DNA of 64,000 nt from an uncultured Butyrivibrio sp. (GCA_910577605.1 CAJTON010000007.1:31915-95914); one strand, 5' to 3'; numbered from the stretch's first letter, positions 1 through 9,052 are shown. The notes: generated by a model from the sequence alone, not told the origin. Numbers and translations are program-made.

Positions 1-1
1 C

Positions 2-1247
2 GAATATCCGGAATTCTATATTCCGAAGCAAATTATTTCCGGACATCCTGAGGAGTACCGAAAAATATTATTTGAGCTTCATAACAAACGTCTTGAGGAT
101 ACCGGCAGGGAAAGAAAAAATGTGTTTCTGTCAGTCTGCATTCCCAGCTACGGACGCGGCGCGGTATGTCTTGATAATGTGCTGAATATTTTACAGGTCG
201 AATACGATTCGGAGATAGAGATAGTCGTCTCCAACAACGGCTCCACGGAGGATGCGGAGGGCTATGAGCAAATCAAGAATCTTCGGGATTACATATTTTG
301 AGTTTGAAAAAAATCAGGGCTATCCGTTAAATGTATGCAAGACTCTTGAGCTTGCAAGAGGGCAGTTCGTCATGTTTGCCAGCGACGAGGATCAAATGAA
401 GGTTGAAAATCTTCACGATTATATGAATTATCTTCTGAATAACCGCGATGCTGGCGTTATAAGAGCGTCGGGAATAGGTCCTAATATGGGAAGTTTTAAA
501 AGTGTGAAATATGAAGCGGGGATGCGGTCCTATCTGAACGCGCTAAATTTTAATTATCTGACCGGAGTCACTCTGAACCGTTTCTGGGTGCAGCGCAACA
601 ATGTTCTGGAGAGGATCGCTGCAAACATGGAAAACTGTTTTGTGCGCATATATATGCATATTGCGCTCTCGCTCCTTACGTCGGAGAATACGAGTGTCGG
701 TGAAAGCGATATAGAAATGTGGCAGGCCATGGTCGAGCTTGATAATGCTGAGGAAACGGGGAAAAAAATTTTATCCTATATGCATTATGAGAGCAGGATA
801 GAGCAGCAGAATTCGACTGTAGAGTTTGCACAAAAGGTTATGAACCTGAGCCCATCGGAATGTATTTCTATAATGAGAGAACGTATTGACAAAACATATT
901 TTCTTTGCGGGCTTGCATATAGCAAAAGGACGGAGGCATACAGGGAGATCATAGACTGGAGAGCGCTTTGTACCCTTCTTCACAATAACAACATGAGGCT
1001 TCTGGAGCATTACAGGGAGTGGTTCAGCGAAGATGGAATAAGGTGGATGCAGAATAAGCTGGAGGAAAGATTTTTTGAGGAAATTGCGGAGAACCCCATG
1101 AGTTCTGTGCTGACTGAGCGTGAGCTTTCGGATTATAAAATGGTCGAGGAGATCGCTAAGTACAAATTCGGTCAGGGCTGTCCGGCTGCGGATATAGATT
1201 ATCTGGAGCTGGAAAGAAAATGGCGAGAATTCGCGGAAAATATTTAA
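2..1247 (+). pseudogene. Family 2 glycosyltransferase, 5'-partial and frameshifted
   Basis: The N-terminal part is read in one frame from the window edge and carries the GT2 nucleotide-binding start (SVCIPSYGRG, then VVSNNGSTED). That frame stops at a TGA at 299-301. The next frame carries on the same protein (EFEKNQGYPLN, LARGQFVMFASDEDQM) to the stop at 1247. The two halves join only if one base is surplus or two are missing between about 284 and 297. SDED is in the right place for the metal-binding DxD-like motif. The upstream residues before SVCIPSYGRG suggest a longer N-terminal region outside the window. The gene lies 18 nt before rfbF and probably transfers a sugar during assembly of the same polysaccharide; its donor and acceptor cannot be read. 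The break may be a true mutation or a sequencing error. Confidence 0.75.
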
Positions 1248-1265
1248 TTACAGGGTGATGAAAGT

Positions 1266-2045
1266 ATGAAAGTTGTATTGCTTGCGGGCGGATATGGAAC
1301 GAGGATCAGCGAGGAGAGCAGCATAAAGCCGAAGCCGATGCTGGACATAGGCGGAAAGCCGATACTCTGGCATATCATGAAGGGCTATTCCTATTACGGG
1401 TATAACGACTTTATCATTTGCTGCGGATATAAACAGCACATGATAAAGGAGTGGTTCGCCAATTATTATCTGTACAACAGCGACGTTATGTTTGATTTTA
1501 CTAACCGCAATGAAATGACGGTGTTCAATAATGTCGCGGAGCCGTGGAAGGTCACGTTGGTGGATACGGGTCTTAACACGATGACCGGAGGGCGTATAAA
1601 GCGCATACAGAGATATGTCGGAGACGAGCCGTTTATGCTTACATACGGTGACGGAGTATGCGACGTCAATATAACGGATCTTGCCGAATATCACAGGTCA
1701 TGCCATAAGAAAGCCACAATAACGGCGGTTCAGCAGCAACAGCAAAAAGGCGTGCTGGACATAGGGGCGGATAACGCTGTGCGTTCGTTCAGGGAGAAGC
1801 AGTCGAGGGACGCGGCCCTTATCAACGCCGGATTTATGGTGCTGGAGCCGGAGGTGTTCGACTATCTGGACGGCGACGGCTGTATTTTTGAGCAGCAGCC
1901 TCTTCAAAGGCTTGCCGAGGAGGGCGAGCTGATGTCTTATAAGCACATAGGCTTCTGGCAGTGCATGGACACAAAGCGCGAGATGGATATGCTTGAGAAA
2001 TACTGGGCTTCCGGCAACGCGCCGTGGAAAAAATGGGAGGACTGA
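1266..2045 (+). CDS. rfbF: Glucose-1-phosphate cytidylyltransferase
   Basis: Makes CDP-glucose from CTP and glucose-1-phosphate, the first step to CDP-3,6-dideoxyhexoses. The 259-residue length matches RfbF/DdhA. The N-terminus has the nucleotidyltransferase signature LAGGYGTRISEES (residues 6-18) followed by KPKPMLDIGGKPILWH, and LTYGDGVCDVN in the middle supplies the metal-binding aspartate. Both are typical of the cytidylyl rather than thymidylyl branch. The start follows GGGTG with good spacing (CAGGGTGATGAAAGT). It is the first intact gene of the run rfbF-rfbG-rfbH and ends 5 nt before the chosen rfbG start, so coupled translation is likely. The enzyme is cytosolic. Confidence 0.93.
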   Translation: MKVVLLAGGYGTRISEESSIKPKPMLDIGGKPILWHIMKGYSYYGYNDFIICCGYKQHMIKEWFANYYLYNSDVMFDFTNRNEMTVFNNVAEPWKVTLVDTGLNTMTGGRIKRIQRYVGDEPFMLTYGDGVCDVNITDLAEYHRSCHKKATITAVQQQQQKGVLDIGADNAVRSFREKQSRDAALINAGFMVLEPEVFDYLDGDGCIFEQQPLQRLAEEGELMSYKHIGFWQCMDTKREMDMLEKYWASGNAPWKKWED

Positions 2046-2050
2046 TAAAA

Positions 2051-3103
2051 ATGTTTGACGTCTCATTCTATTCGGGGAAAAAGGTTTTTGTAACGGGGCA
2101 TACGGGCTTTAAGGGCGCGTGGCTGTGCCATATTCTGACAAACGCGGGAGCGGACGTGACAGGATACGCGCTTGCGCCTCCGACGGAGCCGTCGCTTTTT
2201 GAACTTGCAGACATCGCCGGAGATATTCGCTCAGTCACGGGCGACATACGCGACTATGACGCGTTAAAAAAAGCGTTTGACGAGGCAGCTCCGGAAATAG
2301 TGCTTCATCTTGCGGCGCAGCCCATCGTGCGCGAGAGCTACAAAAATCCCGCTTATACATACGAAACAAACGTGATGGGTACGGTCAATATACTTGAATG
2401 CATCCGTAATTCGGACTGCGTCAGGTCTTTTCTGAATGTGACGACGGACAAGGTCTATCTGAATAAGGAATGGGAATGGGGTTACAGGGAAAATGAAGAG
2501 CTGGACGGCTTTGACCCGTACTCAAATTCCAAATCGTGTTCGGAGCTTGTGACGCATTCCTATAAAAACAGTTTTTTTGCGGACGGCTCGGTCGCGGTAT
2601 CGACGGCGAGAGCCGGAAACGTCATCGGAGGAGGGGATTTTGCGGCTGACAGGATAATACCCGACTGCGTGCGGTGCGCCGTAAAGGGCGAGGAGATCGT
2701 CGTCAGAAATCCTTTTTCCACAAGACCGTATCAGCATGTGCTTGAGCCGCTGTACGCGTACCTTATGATCGCCGCGGGGCAGTACGGGGACGGCGCTTTG
2801 GCGGGCTGTTACAATGTGGGACCCGATGACGCGGATTGTTTTCAGACGGGGGCGTTAGTCGATCTGTTCGTGGAGAAATGGGGCGGCGGTCTTAAATGGA
2901 TAAACCGTTATGACGGCGGACCGCACGAGGCGAATTTTCTAAAGCTGGACTGCTCCAAGCTGAAGAAAACTTTTGACTGGAAGCCGCGCTGGAATCTGGA
3001 GACCGCCGTCGAGAAGGTCGTGGAATGGAGCAAATGCATGATAGCGGGCGGAGATATACGGGAATGCATGGACAGACAGATAGAGGAATTTTTGAAAGTA
3101 TAA
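2051..3103 (+). CDS. rfbG: CDP-glucose 4,6-dehydratase
   Basis: Converts CDP-glucose to CDP-4-keto-6-deoxyglucose using bound NAD. It is an extended short-chain dehydrogenase with Rossmann motif TGHTGFKG (residues 15-22), TTDK (131-134) and the catalytic Y157-x3-K161 (YSNSK). The 350 residues are normal for RfbG/DdhB. I chose ATG 2051 because it is preceded by GGGAGG at 2035-2040 and begins MFDVSFYSGKKVFVTG as in the family. An upstream in-frame ATG at 2024 would overlap rfbF and add an untypical extension. The gene sits between rfbF and rfbH in pathway order. Confidence 0.93.
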   Translation: MFDVSFYSGKKVFVTGHTGFKGAWLCHILTNAGADVTGYALAPPTEPSLFELADIAGDIRSVTGDIRDYDALKKAFDEAAPEIVLHLAAQPIVRESYKNPAYTYETNVMGTVNILECIRNSDCVRSFLNVTTDKVYLNKEWEWGYRENEELDGFDPYSNSKSCSELVTHSYKNSFFADGSVAVSTARAGNVIGGGDFAADRIIPDCVRCAVKGEEIVVRNPFSTRPYQHVLEPLYAYLMIAAGQYGDGALAGCYNVGPDDADCFQTGALVDLFVEKWGGGLKWINRYDGGPHEANFLKLDCSKLKKTFDWKPRWNLETAVEKVVEWSKCMIAGGDIRECMDRQIEEFLKV

Positions 3104-3128
3104 TCACGGGAGTTAGGAGAAGCGGATT

Positions 3129-4472
3129 ATGGCAGTATGGAAGAACGAGGAAGATGCGCGCGAACAGATAAAGGAGCTTGTGGCGCAGTATTACCATGAT
3201 TTTAAGGAGAAAAAGGAACCGTACCGCGAGGGTGACCGCATCAACTACGCGGGGCGTGTTTTTGACGAAAAGGAAATGTGCGCCCTGACGGACGCGACGC
3301 TTGATTTTTGGCTTACTACGGGAAGATTTTCGGATAAGTTTGAAAGGGAGTTTGCGGAATGGATAGGCGTTAAATACGCGCATCTCGTGAACAGCGGCTC
3401 GTCTGCAAACCTTATCGCGTTTATGGCGCTGACCGCGCCGGAGCTTGGAGAAAGACAGATCAAAAGGGGCGACGAGGTGATAACCGTTGCCTGCGGATTT
3501 CCGACGACCATAACGCCGATTTTGCAGTACGGCGCGGTTCCCGTGTTCGTTGACGTTACGGTTCCGCAGTACAACATAGACGTATCGAAGCTTGAGGAGG
3601 CGCGAAGCGGTAAGACAAAAGCCGTCATGATCGCGCATACGCTCGGAAATCCGTTTGATATAGCCGCGGTGAAGGACTTCTGCGGCAAATACGGACTTTG
3701 GCTTATAGAGGATAACTGCGACGCTCTGGGAACGAAATATACTATTGACGGCGTTACGAAATATACAGGTACATGGGGGGATATAGGCACCAGCAGCTTT
3801 TATCCGCCTCATCATATGACTATGGGAGAGGGCGGCTGCGTTTATACGGACGACCCGCTGCTCCACAGGCTGATTTTGTCCTACCGTGACTGGGGACGCG
3901 ACTGCATATGCCCTTCGGGACGTGATAATTTCTGCGGACACCGTTATGACGGGCAGTACGGCGAACTGCCGCAGGGCTACGACCACAAATACGTTTACAG
4001 CCATTTCGGGTACAACCTTAAAGTGACCGATATGCAGGCGGCAGTCGGGTGCGCGCAGCTTGAGAAATTTCCTTCTTTTATCGAAAAACGCAGACATAAC
4101 TGGGAGAGACTGCGTGCCGCTCTGGAATGCGTTTCGGACAGGCTGACGCTTCCCGAAGCCGCCTCTGACAGCGTTCCTTCATGGTTCGGATTTCTGATAA
4201 GCGTAAAGCCCGAAAGCGGTCTGAAAAGGAACGACGTAACGAAATATATAGAGGATCACAATGTTCAGACAAGACTTCTGTTTTCGGGAAATATCATTAA
4301 GCAGCCTTGTTTTGACGAGATAAGAGGTACGCAGGCGTACCGGATATCGGGAGATCTTGAGGTTACGGAATACATTATGAACAATACGTTCTGGGTCGGC
4401 GTGTATCCGGGAATGACGGATGATATGATCGATTATATGGCGAAGGTGATAATCGAAGCTGTTTCTATGTGA
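3129..4472 (+). CDS. rfbH: CDP-4-keto-6-deoxyglucose 3-dehydrase (E1-type)
   Basis: A PMP- and [2Fe-2S]-dependent dehydrase (RfbH/DdhC/AscC, E1) that removes the C3 hydroxyl of CDP-4-keto-6-deoxyglucose. The sequence shows the two hallmarks of this unusual member of the DegT fold. The PLP-lysine is replaced by histidine in SSFYPPHHMTMGEGG (His228/229). The cluster ligands C-x-C-x7-C are present (Cys259, Cys261, Cys269), with EDNCDALG supplying Cys197. Length 447 fits the family (about 435-440). In Yersinia the enzyme needs a ferredoxin-NAD reductase partner (E3, DdhD), and no such gene is visible here. AGGAG before the start supports ATG 3129. The product feeds the enzymes encoded at 5657 and 7477. 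Confidence 0.95.
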   Translation: MAVWKNEEDAREQIKELVAQYYHDFKEKKEPYREGDRINYAGRVFDEKEMCALTDATLDFWLTTGRFSDKFEREFAEWIGVKYAHLVNSGSSANLIAFMALTAPELGERQIKRGDEVITVACGFPTTITPILQYGAVPVFVDVTVPQYNIDVSKLEEARSGKTKAVMIAHTLGNPFDIAAVKDFCGKYGLWLIEDNCDALGTKYTIDGVTKYTGTWGDIGTSSFYPPHHMTMGEGGCVYTDDPLLHRLILSYRDWGRDCICPSGRDNFCGHRYDGQYGELPQGYDHKYVYSHFGYNLKVTDMQAAVGCAQLEKFPSFIEKRRHNWERLRAALECVSDRLTLPEAASDSVPSWFGFLISVKPESGLKRNDVTKYIEDHNVQTRLLFSGNIIKQPCFDEIRGTQAYRISGDLEVTEYIMNNTFWVGVYPGMTDDMIDYMAKVIIEAVSM

Positions 4473-4487
4473 CAAGGAGATGGGATT

Positions 4488-5643
4488 ATGTATTATTCAT
4501 TATCGGACGCGGCTAACCTGCTGCAGGGTCAGCCCATGTTTAAAATTCTTTCAAGAATAAAGGAGATGGAGCGCGCGGGAGAGCATAGGCGATCCGGATT
4601 TTACTACGCCAAACAACATCATTCAGGCAGGAATGCGCGCGCTTGAGGGCGGAAGCACTCATTATTCCGATTCCATGGGCGATTATGAGTTCAGAAGGCT
4701 TATAGCCAAGAACAATATGAATTCGCGGGGTTTTGAGCCAGAAATAGATCAGGTGCTTGTGACGCCGGGAGCTAATATTATGATATATTACGCGGTCCGC
4801 TGTCTGGTGAATCCGGGCGACGAGGTGATCGTGCAGAATCCCTGCTTTCCGACGTATCTTTCCGTGTTTTCCTTCTGCGGCGTGAAGCCAGTGGCGGTTC
4901 CTCTCAAGGAGGAGAACGAGTTCCGGCTTGACCCGAAGGATCTGGAGGAGCGCATTACGGATAAAACACGTCTGATAATCCTGAACAGTCCTCACAATCC
5001 CACAGGGGCCGTTATGCGCAGGGAGGAACTGGAGGAGGTTGCCGAGATAGCGATAAAGCACAGGATATATCTGTATCTTGACGAGATCTATTCGAGAATG
5101 AATTACGGCGAAACACCGTTTTACAGTCCTTCGATAATTGATAAATGTAAGGATTATCTGATTCTGGCAAACGGCTTTTCAAAAGCGTTCGCCATGACGG
5201 GATGGCGTCTTGGAGTCGGGATAGGACCTAAGCATGTTATGGAAAAAATGGGGCTGCTGCTTCAGACTACTTCCTCATGCGTGCCGAGCTTTATACAGAA
5301 GGCGGGTATAGAAGCCATACTCGGAGATCAGAACCCGGTCAGGGAAATGATGAGTACATATAAAAGGAGAAGGGATCTGCTTGTGGCGGGACTTAACAGC
5401 ATAGACAAGATAGAGTGCCTTAATCCGGGCGGCGCTTTTTATGTGTTCCCTAATATCAAAAAAACCGGACTGTCTAGCAACGAATTTGCGGGCAGGCTTT
5501 TGGAAGAGGGAAAGGTCGGGGTGTGCTCAGGCAGTGATTTCGGCAGCAGCGGAGAGGGATATATCCGTCTTTGCTACGCCGTATCCGAAGCGGAGATTTC
5601 AGAGGGCATCAGGCGTATCAAGGCTTTTGTAGAGCATCTGTAA
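4488..5643 (+). pseudogene. Class I/II aminotransferase, frameshifted near the N-terminus
   Basis: From ATG 4488, preceded by AAGGAGA, one frame reads MYYSLSDAANLLQGQPMF and on to KEMERAGE, then goes out of register. The correct continuation (SIGDPDFTTPNNII) is in the next frame and runs to 5643. The shift lies around 4575-4590 and a few residues usually found before GDPDF are missing. The rest is a complete PLP aminotransferase of fold type I: NSPHNPTG, LDEIYSRMNYG, the Schiff-base lysine in NGFSKAFAMTGWRLG, and the C-terminal GGAFYVFP. The first possible start in the correct frame is ATG 4633, which would give a protein of 336 residues lacking the N-terminal arm. It lies between rfbH and the ThDP enzyme; its substrate is unknown. 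Sequencing error is possible. Confidence 0.75.
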
Positions 5644-5656
5644 AAGGAGAGTTAAT

Positions 5657-7456
5657 ATGAGAGTATGCGATTTGATAGCTAATAAAATATACGAAGAAGG
5701 AATCAAAGACGTATTTATGGTGTCGGGCGGAGGACTGATGTATCTGACGGACGGTCTTGCGTGCAATACCGATTTACGCAAAATCTGCTGTCACCATGAG
5801 CAAGCTGCGGCGATGGCGGCGGTGGGCTACGCGAAATATTCCGGCATGGGCTGCGCGTATGTGACCACGGGCTGCGGCGGCACAAACGCGATGACGGGAC
5901 TTTTGAACGCGTGGCAGGACAATGTTCCCTGTATTTTTGTATCGGGACAGTGTAAAATAAAAGAAACGCTCGGATATATCGGACTTCCCATACGTCAGGT
6001 GGGAGTGCAGGAGGCCGACATAGTCACTCTGGTTTCTTCTATAACCAAATATGCCGTTATGGTGGAGAAGCCGGAGGACGTGCTTTATCACCTTGAGAAA
6101 GCTTTTTATCTGGCAAGGAGCGGCAGACCGGGACCCGTGTGGATAGACGTTCCGATGGACGTTCAATCGGCGGAGATAGAGCCGGACGCTTTGAAACACT
6201 TTTCTCCGCGCGAACAGGCTGCGGCAAAGGAAGAACCGTCGGAATGGGAAATTTCCGGTCTTGTATACGAGCTTTCAAAGGCGAAAAGACCCGTTATAAT
6301 TGCGGGACACGGAGTCAGACTGGCGGGAGCGGTAAAGGAGTTTTGCGAACTTGTGCATAAGTTTGGCATACCGGTGGTATGCTCGCGCATGGGGACGGAC
6401 GTGCTGCCCACAACGGACGAACTCAATATCGGAAGGATAGGCAATAAGGGAACCCGCGCGGCGAACTTTGCGGTGCAGAACGCAGATCTTGTGATAGCGA
6501 TAGGAAGCCGCTTAAGCGTCAGCAGCACCGGACAGCAGTACGAGTATTTTGCGAGAGAGGCGAAGGTAATAGCCGTTGATATAGACCCCTACGAGCATAT
6601 GAAGAACACGGTACATGTCGATCAGGTTATCGTGGCTGACGCGAAGCGGGTCATAGAAAAACTCTTGAAAGCGGACGGACTTCTTTTGCGCGGTTACGAA
6701 GAATGGGCGAAGATATGCCTTGAATGGAAAAACAAATATCCGGTCTGTCTTAAAGAATATTACGACGATTCCAACGGAATAAATATGTATGTGTTCGTCG
6801 AGGAGCTTTCCAAAGCGATTAAGGACGATTCCGTTCTTGTGACCGACGCGGGTTCGGCGGTATATGTTCCCGCGCAGGGATTAAAAACGCGCAGCGCCTC
6901 TCAGAGATACATCACAAGCGGCGCGCAGGCTGAAATGGGATTTACGCTTCCCGCCGCCATAGGAGTATGTATGGCAAGGAACGCGGGACAGACCTTGGGA
7001 ATAACCGGAGACGGAAGCCTGCAGATGAATATTCAGGAGCTTCAGACCTTGGCGCATTACCGTCTGTCCGTCAAGCTCTTTGTATGGAACAACGACGGCT
7101 ATTTGTCCATAAGGGCGACGCAGAGGAAATTCTTTGACGGCAGATTCATAGGTACGGACAGTACGTCGGGAGTATCTTTTCCCGATCTGGAGAAAATAGC
7201 GGCGGCATACGGGCTGCGTTATTTCAGAATGGATAAGATAGACATGATGCAGGAGCAGTTTGCCGAAATTCTTGCGGACGATGAGCCTGTTATATGCGAG
7301 GTGATGTCGGTGCGCGATCAGGCGGTCATGCCGTCCGTCAGCTCAAAGCAGCTTGAGGACGGAAGGCTTGTGTCGGCTCCGATAGAGGATATGTTTCCTT
7401 TTCTTCCGAGAGAAGAATTTCTCGCCAATATGATAGTAAAACCGATAGAGGAATGA
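5657..7456 (+). CDS. Thiamine-diphosphate enzyme, acetolactate synthase/YerE-like
   Basis: A 599-residue enzyme of the pyruvate-processing ThDP family. The N-terminal PYR domain has the catalytic glutamate in CCHHEQAA (Glu48), the middle domain includes VIIAGHGVRLAGA, and the C-terminal PP domain has GDGSLQMNIQELQ (451-463) with the NN of the ThDP motif at 478-479. Its neighbours (rfbFGH upstream, a reductase downstream) match the setting of YerE, which transfers an acetyl unit from pyruvate to C4 of CDP-4-keto-3,6-dideoxyglucose in yersiniose synthesis. That assignment is inference from context; sequence alone supports only a carboligase or decarboxylase of this family. Good ribosome binding site (AAGGAGAG). 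Its stop lies 20 nt before the chosen start of the next gene. Confidence 0.85.
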   Translation: MRVCDLIANKIYEEGIKDVFMVSGGGLMYLTDGLACNTDLRKICCHHEQAAAMAAVGYAKYSGMGCAYVTTGCGGTNAMTGLLNAWQDNVPCIFVSGQCKIKETLGYIGLPIRQVGVQEADIVTLVSSITKYAVMVEKPEDVLYHLEKAFYLARSGRPGPVWIDVPMDVQSAEIEPDALKHFSPREQAAAKEEPSEWEISGLVYELSKAKRPVIIAGHGVRLAGAVKEFCELVHKFGIPVVCSRMGTDVLPTTDELNIGRIGNKGTRAANFAVQNADLVIAIGSRLSVSSTGQQYEYFAREAKVIAVDIDPYEHMKNTVHVDQVIVADAKRVIEKLLKADGLLLRGYEEWAKICLEWKNKYPVCLKEYYDDSNGINMYVFVEELSKAIKDDSVLVTDAGSAVYVPAQGLKTRSASQRYITSGAQAEMGFTLPAAIGVCMARNAGQTLGITGDGSLQMNIQELQTLAHYRLSVKLFVWNNDGYLSIRATQRKFFDGRFIGTDSTSGVSFPDLEKIAAAYGLRYFRMDKIDMMQEQFAEILADDEPVICEVMSVRDQAVMPSVSSKQLEDGRLVSAPIEDMFPFLPREEFLANMIVKPIEE

Positions 7457-7476
7457 TTGGTAAAACGGAGAAGGAT

Positions 7477-8406
7477 ATGGAAAATATAGTTGTGACCGGA
7501 GCCACAAGCATGCTTGGCATCGCTTTGATTGAAGCGGCGCTGAGAGATGGTGAAGTCAGAAAAATATACGCCGTCGTCCGCGAGGACACTCAAAAGGCTG
7601 ACAGGCTCCCGAAGGATTCGAGAGTAGAGCTTGTGCGCTGCGGCATTGAGGATTACAAAAGCTTACCTGATAAAATAAGAAACGCCGACGTGTTTTATCA
7701 TTTTGCGTGGAAGCTTACGGGGAGGCAGCGCAATACCGATATTCATGTGCAGGCGGACAATATCGGCTATGCGCTGGACGCTCTTTCGGCCGCCGCAAAG
7801 TTAGGCTGCAATAAATTTGTGGGCGCCGGCTCGCAGGCGGAGTACGGCGATACCGTTTCGGAAAAAATGTCGCCCGATACGCCCGCGAATCCCGCGGACG
7901 CTTACGGCACCGCCAAATTCTGCGCGGGAAAACTTGCCATGCAGGAGGCAGAACGTCTCGGCATGGACTGTTTTTGGGTGCGTGTGCTTAGCGTTTACGG
8001 CGAGTACGATACGCCGACAACTATGGTTAGCTCGACCGTCGCCGCGCTTATGCGCGGGGAAAGCCCCGAATTTACGCCTGCTGGAAATATCTGGGATTTT
8101 CTGTACAGCGGCGACGCCGGAAAAGCTTTTTATATGATTGGTAAGAACGCGCGGGGAAATAAAATATACTGTCTTGGCAGCGGAGAAGGGAGATTGCTCA
8201 GGGAGTATATTGAAACGATCGGCAGGGTCGTAAATCCTGACGTTGATCTGCGAATAGGAGTGCTCCCGTATCCGAACGGCGCGCCAAGAAATATTCTCGC
8301 CGACATTTCAGGGCTTTCACGGGACACAGGCTGGTCGCCAGAAACAAGCTTTGACGAGGGTATAAGAAGAGTGCTTCTTTTTATGAGGGAGAGGGAAAAA
8401 GCGTAA
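7477..8406 (+). CDS. NAD-dependent epimerase/dehydratase-family reductase
   Basis: An extended short-chain dehydrogenase/reductase of 309 residues. Nucleotide-binding motif GATSMLG (8-14), serine in GAGSQAEYG (about 119), and catalytic Y143-x3-K147 in DAYGTAKF are all present. Given the rfbFGH and YerE-like genes before it, the likely job is the final keto reduction of a CDP-dideoxy sugar (as YerF, or the abequose/paratose synthases RfbJ/RfbS do). The exact product cannot be told from sequence. ATG 7477 is chosen because GGAGAAGG precedes it at good spacing; the alternative ATG 7453 overlaps the previous stop (ATGA) and adds eight residues ahead of the conserved start. Confidence 0.82.
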   Translation: MENIVVTGATSMLGIALIEAALRDGEVRKIYAVVREDTQKADRLPKDSRVELVRCGIEDYKSLPDKIRNADVFYHFAWKLTGRQRNTDIHVQADNIGYALDALSAAAKLGCNKFVGAGSQAEYGDTVSEKMSPDTPANPADAYGTAKFCAGKLAMQEAERLGMDCFWVRVLSVYGEYDTPTTMVSSTVAALMRGESPEFTPAGNIWDFLYSGDAGKAFYMIGKNARGNKIYCLGSGEGRLLREYIETIGRVVNPDVDLRIGVLPYPNGAPRNILADISGLSRDTGWSPETSFDEGIRRVLLFMREREKA

Positions 8407-8431
8407 ATATATTTATAGGGAGGAAACGCGA

Positions 8432-8962
8432 ATGGGAATGTTTTCAAAGAAATCAAAAGAACTGGTATATGACGCAGCGCAGTGCGCCGCAAAGAAGAAG
8501 CGTATGCGCGAGATGTTCAACGAGGCGGTCGAGGACGGGGACGATTATGAGATTCTCCACGCGACGCAGACAAGCTCCAAATTTGAGCGCGGATTTGTTT
8601 TCGATACGACTACAACAAGCTTTTATTACTACATACTGGGATACCGCGCCGATTTCGGCAAGGTCGTGATGGTGCAGACCGACAGGGAACTGACGCGGCA
8701 CAGCGAAGCGGTTTTCATTGATATGTATTCGGTTGACGGAATAAGCTACAACCCCAAATATTCGCAGGTATGTCTGAAATATAAGAAGGGCTGCGGAACT
8801 TACGGAGAGATATTGAATATAGGGGATTCGGGCAGCAAAACGATGTACGGGATCGCCGATATGGTGCAGAAGGAGGAACGCGAAAAATTTCTTGATTTTC
8901 TTGAGGAGGAGCGCAGCCGCCTGCTGTCGGAGGGTTATAAGCAGGAAAAATGGAAACGCTGA
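8432..8962 (+). CDS. Uncharacterised cytosolic protein
   Basis: A 176-residue protein that I do not recognise. It has no signal peptide or membrane segment. It is rich in charged residues at both ends (KKKRMREMFNEAVEDGDDYE near the start, FLDFLEEERSRLL near the end) and has a central part rich in aromatic residues (TTTTSFYYYILGYRADFG). AGGGAGG at 8417-8423 supports the start. It follows the sugar reductase after only 25 nt and is the last gene before an AT-rich promoter region, so it is probably the last gene of the sugar operon. A role in the polysaccharide pathway is only suggested by position. Confidence 0.6.
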   Translation: MGMFSKKSKELVYDAAQCAAKKKRMREMFNEAVEDGDDYEILHATQTSSKFERGFVFDTTTTSFYYYILGYRADFGKVVMVQTDRELTRHSEAVFIDMYSVDGISYNPKYSQVCLKYKKGCGTYGEILNIGDSGSKTMYGIADMVQKEEREKFLDFLEEERSRLLSEGYKQEKWKR

Positions 8963-8973
8963 TTTCGTTCTAA

Positions 8974-9052
8974 CTATTTCAAAATATTTTTAAATAGCGC
9001 TTGCAAAGCAGGCGCTTTTATATTATAATCTATTTAAATAAATTTTTAAATA
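8974..9052 (+). promoter_or_regulatory. sdpRI promoter with two AT-rich inverted repeats
   Basis: TTGCAA (9001-9006), a 17-nt spacer and a perfect TATAAT (9024-9029) make a strong sigma-A-type promoter toward the ArsR-like gene. It is flanked by two similar inverted repeats. Upstream is CTATTT/AAATAG (8974-8979 and 8992-8997). Downstream of the -10 is ATTTAAA/TTTAAAT (about 9032-9051). Both contain the direct repeat ATTTTTAAATA (8985-8995 and 9042-9052). Such placement suits autorepression by the SdpR-type regulator; this is inference. A further stem-loop (ATGTGTTG/CAACACAT, 9113-9133) lies in the leader just before the ribosome binding site. Confidence 0.65.

Noticed and set aside
2892..4097. 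Long open frame of 401 codons on the - strand
   Set aside because: It lies antisense to rfbH, which has a full set of family motifs; the reverse product is basic, low in recognisable motifs and has no ribosome binding site.
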